Source: Alviniconcha marisindica
Taxonomy: Eukaryota > Mollusca > Gastropoda > Provannidae
Length of the DNA stretch: 64,000 bases
Assembly: GCA_018857735.1 (NCBI GenBank)
Contig: JABMCL010000767.1
Coordinates: forward strand, 56,001-120,000
Direction: 5' to 3'
Shown: one piece after another, positions 56,501 through 64,000 of the stretch
Position numbering within the stretch: position 1 is the stretch's first letter
Layout of the letters: each line of letters begins with the position of its first letter
Made by a program: the position numbers and the translations under genes
Notes under the pieces: generated by a model
Databases searched by the model: none
Told to the model about the DNA's origin: nothing
The model's input: only the letters and a program-made list of their open reading frames with translations

Positions 56501-58119
56501 CATTCTGTCACTTACCAAATGAAGGTTGACAGTGACTCAGTGACTATGCATTCTGTCACTTACCAACTTGTGTCTTTTCGCCACCACTGGGGGGGGAATA
56601 AACTAAGCTGGAGGCTGATGATGCCACTGCAAAGAAAGAAACACCTGTAGCAGTCTGCTGTGGGCTGTGACGTCAGCCTCTGAGGGACAGCACCACCCTC
56701 CCTTCCTCTGAGACAGCACCACCCTCCCTTCCTCTGAGACAGCACCACCCTCCCTTCCTCTAAGAGACAGCACCACCCTCCCTTCCTCTGAGAGACAGCA
56801 CCACCCTCCCTTCCTCTAGAGACAGCACCACCCTCCCTTCCTCTGAGAGACAGCACCACCCCCCTTCCTCTGAGAGACAGCACCACCCTCCCTTCCTCTG
56901 AGAGACAGCACCACCCCCCTTCCTCTGAGAGACACCCCCCCCTTCCTCTGAGAGACAGCACCACCCCCCTTCCTCTGAGACGCACCACCCCCCTTCCTCT
57001 GAGAGACAGCACCACCCTCCCTTCCTCTGAGAGACACACCCCCCCCTTCCTCTGAGAGACAGCACCACCTCCCTTCCTCTAGAGACACACCCCCTCCCTT
57101 CCTCTGGAGACCACCCCCCTCCCTTCCTCTAGAGACAGCACCACCCCCCCTTCCTCTGAGAGACAGCACCACCCCTCCCCCCCTTCCTCTAGAGACAGCA
57201 CCACCCCCCCTTCCTCTGAGAGACAGCACACCCCCCTTCCTCTAGAGACAGCACCACCCTCCCTTCCTCTGAGAGACAGCACCACCCTCCCTTCCTCTGA
57301 GAGACAGCACCACCCCCCTTCCTCTGAGAGACAGCACCACCCCCCCTTCCTCTAAGAGACAGCACCACCCCCCTTCCTCTGAGAGACAGCACCACCCTCC
57401 CTTCCTCTGAGAGACAGACCACCCCCCCCTTCCTCTGAGAGACAGCACCACCCCCCCCTTCCTCTAGAGACAGCACCACCCCCCTTCCTCTGAGAGACAC
57501 CCCCTCTTCCTCTGAGAGACAGCACCCCACACCCCTTCCTCTGAGAGCAGCACCCCCCCCCCTTCCTCTGAGAGGACACCCCCCCTTCCTCTGAGAGACA
57601 GCACCACCCCCCTTGTGACATGCCAGGACAGTGAGACAGTAGGGAGGGTCACAAAGGGAACATCAAAATGAACAATGCAGTAAAGCCATATAACAGGCAT
57701 GAAAATCAACCAGTCTTTTGCTCTCTTGCTGTGCTTCAGCCTGTTACGAAAACATGGCCGCCACACTTCATACGTTTTGCAAAGAATACTGACTGGGATG
57801 TTTTGATTGGCTGAGGAACTCAAGTGACTGCAAGCCCCAAACCCTTTAAGATCAATACCCAACCCCCACCCCACCCCACCAACGCCTTCTGGCCTTCACC
57901 AGACACAATGGATGTGGAGCGTTCAGCCTCCCCCCCCCCCCCCCCCCCCACACACACACACCACCCACACCAATGCCCTCTGTCCCTTACCAGACACAAT
58001 GGACGTGGAGCGTTCAACCCCCCCCCCCCTCCCCCCCCCCCCCGCACAACACCCCTGCACACACCACATACACAAACACAAACTCACAACACACACACAC
58101 ATCACACTCACTACACCAC

Positions 58120-58200
<81 letters not shown>

Positions 58201-58291
58201 TCACATCACCACTCACTCACTCACTCACTCACTCACTCCACTCACTCACTCACTCACTCACTCATCACTCACACCACACACACACACCCCA

Positions 58292-58322
<31 letters not shown>

Positions 58323-58391
58323 CACATCACACACACACACACCATCATCACACACACACACACACTCACCACACACACACACACACACACA

Positions 58392-58422
<31 letters not shown>

Positions 58423-58548
58423 CACACCACACACACACACACAACCACACACACACACACACACACACACTCATCACTCACTCACACACACACACACACA
58501 CACCACCACCACACACACACACTCACACACATCACACACACACACACA

Positions 58549-58610
<62 letters not shown>

Positions 58611-58964
58611 CCCACACCACACCCATCCCCACACCAACACCCTCTGGCCCTCACCAGACACAACAGACGTGGCGCGTTCAGCCAAGCCAGCGGACCGATC
58701 CCTCAGCTGCACGTTCTCCGAGGAGTCTACCGCACCCGACGGCCCCGCCTCTGATGAAGATGCCCCTGAATGCAGCGACGGCAGCTGCGTGGACGAGGAT
58801 GGCTTGCGGGGTGGTGGGGGTGCCGCCCGCTTGCCTGTCTTGGCCGATGGGGAAGGGACTGGCTGCGGTTTGGACGTTGATGGTGTTGGAGTAAAAATCG
58901 GTGGTGGGGGTTGAGGGCTGGCGCTAGGAGCTCTTCTGGTTGGAGGTGATGGTTCACTTTCGTC
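50155..58964 (-). CDS. ESPN: Espin-like (forked-like) actin-bundling protein, 3' part of gene (6 exons)
   Basis: Six exons on the minus strand join in phase into 664 residues plus TAG (1995 nt). Visible parts in order: proline-rich residues 1-60 (AAPPPPRKP at 47-55), a long Ser/Ala-rich low-complexity region encoded by one 1.14-kb exon, six prolines in a row at 483-488, a WH2-like motif (KNDLMAAL at 530-537, LRKT at 550-553), then IPEWKRQM at 611-618 and MPAWKRAL at 647-654. The paired 'P-x-WKR' helices match what I recall of the espin/forked C-terminal actin-binding module. Espins bundle actin filaments in stereocilia, microvilli and insect bristles; proline tracts bind profilin or SH3 proteins. 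The N-terminal ankyrin repeats expected of full espin are not in the window and should lie beyond 64 kb. Alternative: a taperin/phostensin-like protein, which also carries PxWKR motifs. Confidence 0.65.
50228..50515. repeat. Minisatellite in the last espin intron, carrying copies of its acceptor
   Basis: Units of 14-28 bp: 'aaagtcatcaatctgcaag' and 'tgcaatggttgc'. On the minus strand the 'cttgcag|attgatgac' junction of the last exon recurs, with one or two base changes, along the array. Confidence 0.8.
50560..50721 (-). CDS. ESPN: Espin-like exon e, first PEWKR actin-binding helix
   Basis: Acceptor 'ggtgtatttcag' above 50721; donor AAGAAG|gtcagc below 50560. Phase 0 at both ends, 54 codons. 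It encodes PPIEEFDPKNFLDQVEE, TDGAGNKIPEWKRQM and then a basic amphipathic helix KAKHLAQKAQEEYLEQKK. This is the most family-diagnostic exon of the gene. Confidence 0.85.
50790..51195. repeat. C-rich tract and about 78-bp duplication
   Basis: Poly-C at 50875-50890, then two copies plus a partial of 'cagagacaagctgaggggaa' + 'ctgcagcaaatggctgacca' + 'agcaacagacctctctgcct' at 50998-51195. It is in the intron between espin exons d and e. Confidence 0.85.
51210..51441 (-). CDS. ESPN: Espin-like exon d, WH2-like motif
   Basis: Acceptor 'actgtgtccacag' above 51441; donor AACAG|gtacgt below 51210. One base completes the Lys codon, and it leaves in phase 0. It encodes PKSYSSQSSVDGSAPNTPRG then AGYHKNDLMAALTAAVTSGS and LRKTRGPGKGG. 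The pattern 'D-L-M-x-x-L ... L-R-K-T' matches a WH2 actin-monomer-binding motif with an enlarged spacer. Espins carry a WH2 near the C-terminal bundling module, which fits this position. Confidence 0.8.
51436..52725. repeat. Minisatellite, 26/28 bp mixed higher-order array, carrying the exon d acceptor
   Basis: Two alternating units, 'gtctgtggacacagtgatac' + 'agttag' and 'gtctgtgacatcatgctaca' + 'gttagagttag'. Their order forms a higher-order repeat of about 93-95 bp at 51900-52330. The first unit reads, on the minus strand, as the exon d acceptor. Confidence 0.9.
52725..53345. repeat. AT microsatellite and decayed repeats
   Basis: (AT)n with gaps at 52728-52800, then 'gctaaggttagagttaggtc' relatives of the previous array and a duplicated 100-bp block at 52915/52990. 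Confidence 0.85.
53490..53556. repeat. CA microsatellite
   Basis: About 33 CA repeats with one interruption. Confidence 0.95.
53720..54890. repeat. Minisatellite, 47 then about 43 bp, about 26 copies
   Basis: Unit 'acaattatggcaggtcacac' + 'agttacagcacatcagacga' + 'aggggac' at 53720-54100; a 'caagtggcac' version with 'aacacagagg' to 54890. It ends about 20 bases from the exon c donor, whose first intron bases 'aattgtgtc' recur in every unit. Confidence 0.93.
54909..56049 (-). CDS. ESPN: Espin-like exon c (large low-complexity exon)
   Basis: 1141 bases, acceptor 'cttcttttccag' above 56049, donor CCCAA|gtgaga below 54909. Phase 1 in, two bases out. It encodes 379 residues rich in Ser, Ala, Pro and Arg, with KSVIKISSNNVTIISTGK as the only hydrophobic island and AHVSARRKDTEFISALTQKY near the middle. 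It ends PPPPPPSASSPTVRKADASY. The apparent stop just past TP-K is intronic: the AA left at the donor plus the A of the next exon restores a Lys codon. GC content is well above that of the introns. Confidence 0.8.
56110..56560. repeat. Tandem duplications including copies of the exon b donor
   Basis: A 120-bp duplication at 56225/56320 ('cagatgacaagtcagcctct'), then 4 units of about 40 bp with 'ctgtcacttaccaaatgaag'. On the minus strand these read 'cttcatttg|gtaagtgacag', close to the true exon b donor. Confidence 0.8.
56564..56626 (-). CDS. ESPN: Espin-like exon b (small)
   Basis: 63 bases: acceptor 'ctttctttgcag' above 56626 and donor GTTG|gtaagt below 56564, phase 1 in and out. It encodes ASSASSLVYSPPSGGEKTQ and V. 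The phases fit both neighbours exactly. It contains eight C in a row, so a one-base error here would break the frame. Confidence 0.7.
56690..57612. repeat. Minisatellite, about 28 bp, about 32 copies
   Basis: Unit 'cttcctctgagagacagcac' + 'caccctcc'. C-run lengths and small deletions vary strongly, which suggests either fast evolution or sequencing error. The minus-strand Gly/Glu-rich frames are artefacts. Confidence 0.93.
57880..58055. repeat. Two partial copies of exon a end plus donor
   Basis: Minus-strand 'gagcgttc'-type exon end and 'gtgtctg|gtgaagg' (57895-57930), and 'gtgtctg|gtaaggg' (57985-58020), each followed by poly-C on +. They match the real exon a end at 58640-58690. Confidence 0.8.
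58060..58612. repeat. CA microsatellite with CTCA islands
   Basis: About 550 bases of imperfect (CA)n with (CTCA)n at 58196-58265. His/Thr frames here are artefacts. Confidence 0.96.
58655..58964 (-). CDS. ESPN: Espin-like exon a (first exon in window)
   Basis: Minus-strand acceptor 'cgctgttgcag' just above 58964; donor TGTCTG|gtgagg below 58655. Phase 0 in, phase 1 out. It encodes 103 residues: SPPTRRAPSASPQPPPPIFT, AAPPPPRKPSSS, then a Ser/Gly-rich stretch to ERATSVVS. No folded domain is visible. Two further copies of its last 30 bases plus donor occur in the next intron. Confidence 0.75.
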
Positions 58965-59725
58965 CTGCAACAGCGTCAACACAGTGCCACCGAGATTAAT
59001 TCACTCATCTGTCCGGCTCTAACGCCACTTTCCACCTGCAACAGCTTCAACACAATGCCACTCGCATTAACTCATTAGTCTGGCTCTTTCCACCTGCAGC
59101 AGCATCAAGACAACGTCTACCAGATCAATTAACTGACTAGTCCGGCTCTAACGCCCAGCTACCTTAATGCAACGGTCACTGACAGGGAACTGACAGCCCT
59201 GGAGATGGCAGAAAATTAGGGAGGGATTAACTCCCATGTCTGACAGCTGGGTCCCAGTTATGTCCCTTTGCAATGGAAGTGCGTAACTGTGCCCTTGACG
59301 AGTTCAACAGGCCCTTTGTTGAGTTCATCTGGATGTCGTTGCATTCATCTTGTGAATGCATAAAAACTTTTCTTCTTCTTTTTCAATGAAAGAAACAAAA
59401 GAGAAACAAAGGGGGAATCAAGAAAAAGAGGCTACTAGCTTTTATGACGATATGAAAGTAAAAAATACCGTCAATCGTCAACACTCTCGTCAAAACCAAG
59501 AATACTATGACACTAGACAATGGCTACCCACACACAATGGAACACTGGCATGGCAACGTCAAAGAACAAAGAAAAGGACTGGGTACTATGTGCAGGAACT
59601 AGCAGGTTAAGATACAATGAGTAAGTCCAAAAATCAGGAGGAAGCTGTTCTCCCACAATACTAATCCATCAGTTGTCTCCATCAAGCCCTATAATTTCCT
59701 GTCTCTGCAGCAACTCTTTGTAACA
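58965..59725. other. Intron upstream of espin exon a, no gene seen
   Basis: Three diverged copies of a 'caacagcgtcaacacagtgcc' segment at 58965-59130 repeat sequence just upstream of the exon a acceptor. The rest is unique and AT-rich after 59340. Confidence 0.5.
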
Positions 59726-59729
59726 GCCC

Positions 59730-60400
59730 TACAGCTCCCTGACTCTGTACCCACTCTTCACAACAGCCCTACAGCTCCCTGACTCTGTACCCACTCTTCA
59801 CAACAGCCCTACAGCTCCCTGACTCTGTGATCACTCTTCACAACAGCCCTACAGCTCCCTGTCTCTATACCCACTCTTCACAACAGCCCTACAGCTCCCT
59901 GTCTCTATACCCACTCTTCACAACAGCCCTACAGCTCCCTGACTCTGTACCCACTCTTCACAACAGCCCTACAGCTCCCTGACTCTATACCCACTCTTCA
60001 CAACAGCCCTACAGCTCCCTGTCTCTATACCCACTCTTCACAACAGCCCTACAGCTCCCTGACTCTATACCCACTCTTCACAACAGCCCTACAGCTCCCT
60101 GACTCTGTGATCACTCTTCACAACAGCCCTACAGCTCCCTGTCTCTATACCCACTCTTCACAACAGCCCTACAGCTCCCTGTCTCTATACCCACTCTTCA
60201 CAACAGCCCTACAGCTCCCTGACTCTGTACCCACTCTTCACAACAGCCCTACAGCTCCCTGACTCTGTACCCACTCTTCACAACAGCCCTACAGCTCCCT
60301 GTCTCTATACCCACTCTTCACAACAGCCCTACAGCTCCCTGTCTCTATACCCACTCTTCACAACAGCCCTACAGCTCCCTGACTCTGTACCCACTTTTTC
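59730..60400. repeat. Minisatellite, 40 bp, 17 copies
   Basis: Unit 'caacagccctacagctccct' + 'gactctgtacccactcttca'. Three variants ('gactctgtac', 'gactctgtga', 'gtctctatac') recur in the same order 280 bases apart, which indicates multi-unit duplication. Confidence 0.95.
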
Positions 60401-60585
60401 CCCAAAACCACCCCTTTTTTAACCGGGGCTACCCTGATCTCTGTGATCATTCTTCCTCGTGCTCACACACGAGCCCTACAGCTCCCTGGACTCTGATACC
60501 ACTCTTCACAACAGCCCTACCCCTCCGGGTGTCTCTAATCTCCCCAGTGAGAACAAACCCTACAGTTTTCCCCGGCTTTTTAGGT

Positions 60586-61045
60586 AAAACATCCCCGACA
60601 GTTGATCCGGGCGGAAATCCACCAGTCTAGGTAGGCTCTGGCTTTTCCTGTCCTGCAGTGTCAGCAGTACGTGTAACCCGTCACAGTTCACGTAACACCG
60701 GGGGGTGGGGTGGAGGGGTTGGGGGGGGGGCGGGGGGGGGGGCCTGTGTGTTTGTGTGGCTGAAACGTTCAGGTTTGACTAAAACTTTAGAGGGCCCAGC
60801 ATGGAATATGACGCCTCCGGGTGTCCAGGTCTAATCTCCCCAGTGAGAACAAACGGCACGTAGCTTACGCCTTGTGTGCCCCGGCTTGTTCAGGTAAAAC
60901 ATCCCCCGGACAGTTGATGCCGGGCAGGAAATACCACCAGTCTAGGTAGGCTCTGGCTTTTCCTGTCCTGCAGTGTCAGCAGTACGTGTAACCCGTCACA
61001 GTTCACGTAACACCGGGGGGTGGGGTGGAGGGGTTGGGGGGGGGA
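60586..61045. repeat. Large direct duplication with degraded first copy
   Basis: 60586-60730 repeats at 60893-61045 ('cagtctaggtaggctctggc', 'cagcagtacgtgtaacccgt'). The first copy has many single-base losses. Both end in G-rich tracts. A 60525-60560 segment ('tctccccagtgagaacaaa') likewise repeats at 60830. Confidence 0.85.
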
Positions 61046-61074
61046 CGAGGGCAGGGGCCCTAGCATGACATATT

Positions 61075-61310
61075 ATTATAACAGCTCGAATCACGTTTCT
61101 CACGTTCACCTGACGTGAAACAACCTTTGAACAGGGGCCCTAGCATGACATATTATTACAACAGCACGAATCACGTTTCTCACGTTCACCTGACGTGAAC
61201 ACCTGACGTGAAACAACCTTTGAACAGGGGCCCTAGCATGACATATTATTACAACAGCACGAATCACGTTTCTCACGTTCACCTGATGTGAAACAACCTT
61301 TGAGCATCTA
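61075..61310. repeat. Tandem repeat, about 80 bp, 3 copies
   Basis: Unit 'aacaggggccctagcatgac' + 'atattattacaacagcacga' + 'atcacgtttctcacgttcac' + 'ctgacgtgaaacaaccttt'. Confidence 0.93.
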
Positions 61311-61534
61311 TCATGTTTCGCTAGATGTGGTGGTGGTGATGGCGTGGTGGTGGCGGGCGGGGCGGGGGGTGGGGGGGGGGGGAGGAACCTGGGGCAAAAT
61401 CCCATTTGACTGAACTGGAAGAAAGGCCGAGACTGTGGGAAACAACTTTGCTACAGCAAGTTAATATTCCACTTGACGTGCATTATCATTTGGGCTGAAC
61501 AAGCTGGGATCGTGGTTTAACTGATACAGCTGTC

Positions 61535-61965
61535 TCCCATTTCACCTGGCGTGGACATAGCTGAACAAGCCTGGACCGTGGTCTATCCCGACTTGACAGC
61601 TGTCTCCCATTTCACCTGGCGTGGACATAGCTGAACAAGCCTGGACCGTGGTCTATCCCGACTTGACAGCTGTCTCCCATTTCACCTGGCGTGGACATAG
61701 CTGAACAAGCCTGGACCGTGGTCTATCCCGACTTGACAGCTGTCTCCCATTTCACCTGGCGTGGACATAGCTGAACAAGCCTGGACCGTGGTCTATCCCG
61801 ACTTGACAGCTGTCTCCCATTTCACCTGGCGTGGACATAGCTGAACAAGCCTGGACCGTGGTCTATCCCGACTTGACAGCTGTCTCCCATTTCACCTGGC
61901 GTGGACATAGCTGAACAAGCCTGGACCGTGGTCTATCCCGACTTGACAGCTGTCTCCCATTTCAC
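61535..61965. repeat. Tandem repeat, 70 bp, 6 copies
   Basis: Unit 'gtctcccatttcacctggcg' + 'tggacatagctgaacaagcc' + 'tggaccgtggtctatcccga' + 'cttgacagct'. Copies are identical by eye, so very recent. Confidence 0.96.
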
Positions 61966-61969
61966 CCGG

Positions 61970-63240
61970 CAGAGGAGAATTAAGCCCGAGTAAACCCGGC
62001 TCCTACTACAAAACACACACAACTGTTTAAACGTTGCGTGTGCCACACTCAGTGCTAATTCATGTGACCTTGGCATTAAAAACACAAAGATCCTTGCCCT
62101 CCGTCTATACATAGCCTCAACGTGGAGGAGTGTACATAACTTCCGAAAGCAGGCATTTCGGTGGCCAGTCGCGGAATCTGCAACAGCAGCAGCTGACGAC
62201 ACCAGGCCGACTCCCGGCACGTTGTCTGTGACCTGAGGACGCGGGGTCACGGCCAGCGTCCACTTGCAGTTTGCAGAAGGGACCAGAGGTGACCAGAGAT
62301 GACCCACACAAAGAGCGGATCGTTCCCAACAAGCCCCAGCGGGTCAGCAATGTCAGCGAGCGACTCGCAGCTTTCAGCTCAGCAGCTGCCTTCCCTGAGC
62401 TGACATTCCTCTGTCTGTCACTCTCGTCTACAACAGCGTATTTCACCAACACTCCCGTCTCTGTCACTCTGATCTACAGTTGCGTTTGGACGACACTTCC
62501 GAGCCTAAAGTCAGGCGAGCCATCACGTTTGTGGAGAGTTACCTCGCCTTCTTAGCGAAGTGTCACCCCTGAAAAGTGCTATGCTGGGCTGAGGACCGTC
62601 CTGCTGACCACGACAAATGGACACATTGCCAGCGGACCCGGAATGCTTGCATTGTACTCACTTTTCATACCTTCGAACTGAACACCTTAGAACCTTTCGG
62701 AGTTTTGATCTACACATTTCTAGTGGGTAGTGGTTCAATACTTAACGTCCGGTTAACCGTGTAGCAAGCTGTACTGGATGTAGGGGGGAATCAAGGAGGA
62801 ATTTAATACATCATGTGAACAGTAAACACGTTACTTTCAACCGTTTCCATGTTTTGATCCGGACGCATTGCTAGCTGGCATTGACTCAATACTTAACGTC
62901 CAGTGTACCGTGTAGGTTCTATCAAAGAGAAGTACAGCATGTGAACATTAAACACAACCGTAACAAAATCAAAGTGAAAAAAGACAACTCTACAATGCCC
63001 TACCGAATACACGCAACCTCCCCAAACTCTTCAATATAGGCCATCTTCCACTTTCACAAATCCACCAATCAAACCACACGAAGAACTGAGCCTCATTTCC
63101 TGTTCATGGCGCAAAGCACTTCATGATCGAAGAGGTAGGGAGAAAATGAAGTTGAAGGAACTGAGATATAGCCATAGCAACACCGACAACACGCAATGTT
63201 TCTCCCATGGAGGGAAGAATGGAATACCATCATCCGAAAC
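61970..63240. other. Unique, GC-balanced block; possible promoter or 5' exon, unproven
   Basis: The longest repeat-poor stretch in the right part, with more CpG than neighbours at 62080-62570. Open frames occur on both strands (62117-62467 -, 62271-62555 +), none with family features. On the minus strand 'ctgctgctgttgcag' could be an acceptor near 62178. No gene is assigned. Confidence 0.3.
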
Positions 63241-63249
63241 AAGTCTCTA

Positions 63250-63391
63250 ACAGTAACGCTGAGCACACACAAAACACTCATCTCACACAAAACATTCATC
63301 TCACACAAAACACTCATCTCACACAAAACACTCATCTCACACAAAACATTCATTACAACAAAGCATTGATCATGCACACACACAAAACACT

Positions 63392-63448
<57 letters not shown>

Positions 63449-63545
63449 ACACACACACACACACTCACACACACACTCACACTCACACACACACACACTC
63501 ACACACACACACACACAATAACACGCACACACACACACAAAACGC
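63250..63545. repeat. 18-bp array and CA microsatellite
   Basis: Five copies of 'acactcatctcacacaaa' at 63262-63350, then (CA)n with CTCA islands to 63540. Confidence 0.94.
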
Positions 63546-63879
63546 TGATCACATAAACCTACAAAGCACTGCGTGATCATGCACACAGACGAGGTTCTTG
63601 CAGAGGTCCAGATATGAACCTGCCTCAACTCATCTTGCCTTCTGTTCAAAACTTGTAGTTTATTTACTCTGTCAGGTGATCCCCTCGTTTGAGTTAAACT
63701 GATTGTTCATAGTCCTGTGGGTAAGTTAGTATAACTTACTAACATATGATTTTTTATATATATTAAAAACCAAACAAAGAAATTCTTCTCTTTTTTTCTC
63801 TTTTTTTGGGGGGGTGGGGGTGAGTGGGGTGGGGCCATATCAACTTGCTGTGAACAGACTTAAAATAAAACACTAATTG

Positions 63880-64000
63880 ATTTCCCCCACAGTTAAAAAA
63901 AACAGCTAAAGGCAGACTGACTGTGGCGGTGACAGTCCCCCACAGTTAAAAAAACAGCTAAAGGCAGACTGATTGTGGCGGTGACAGTCCCCCACAGTTA
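63880..64000. repeat. Minisatellite, 52 bp, continues past the window
   Basis: Two and a half copies of 'ccccacagttaaaaaaacag' + 'ctaaaggcagactgactgtg' + 'gcggtgacagt'. Confidence 0.9.

Noticed and set aside
59730..60400. CRISPR-like array (regular 40-bp period)
   Set aside because: Direct head-to-tail units with no unique spacers, in an animal intron; ordinary minisatellite.
62117..62555. Opposed open frames of 94 and 116 codons as a new gene
   Set aside because: No recognisable family, no clear splice pairing with espin exon phases; kept only as a candidate regulatory block.

Overview
The window is nuclear DNA of an animal. It holds parts of two intron-rich genes that point towards each other (convergent), with introns filled by minisatellites and microsatellites. 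tRNA-derived SINE fragments, widespread GT-AG introns and the two proteins themselves exclude a prokaryote or virus. The compact exons, the SINE core and an 'atagcgctattctccgctc'-type dispersed repeat suggest an invertebrate, perhaps a gastropod mollusc; the species cannot be fixed from the sequence.

Gene 1 (+ strand, about 4.04 to 36.25 kb) is the 3' two-fifths of a cilia and flagella associated protein, best matched to CFAP74. Fifteen exons join in phase into 587 residues plus a stop (1764 nt after the first split codon). Several ASH/MSP-like beta-sandwich segments are visible. The 5' part lies left of position 1. A 3' UTR with AATAAA at 36233 follows the stop at 35107-35109.

Gene 2 (- strand, 58964 down to 50155) is the 3' part of an espin-like (forked-like) actin-bundling protein. 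Six exons join in phase into 664 residues plus a stop (1995 nt). It has proline-rich tracts, a WH2-like motif and the paired IPEWKRQM / MPAWKRAL motifs of the espin C-terminal actin-binding module. Its ankyrin-repeat half should lie beyond 64 kb.

Layout: 1-4043 minisatellites; 4-36 kb CFAP74 exons inside repeat-filled introns (one intron of 10.2 kb); 36.3-50.15 kb an inter-stop interval with shorter arrays and SINE copies, probably including the espin 3' UTR; 50.15-58.96 kb espin exons; 59-64 kb upstream espin intron or flank, mostly arrays.

The most interesting signal is that many arrays are not placed at random in introns. Their repeat unit contains a copy of the neighbouring exon-intron junction, so real splice sites sit beside strings of decoy acceptors or donors. 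This occurs in both genes. A second notable case is a 3.7-kb, 34-bp array that appears to have grown out of the body of a SINE copy. No prokaryote-type system, CRISPR array or unknown enzyme cluster is present.
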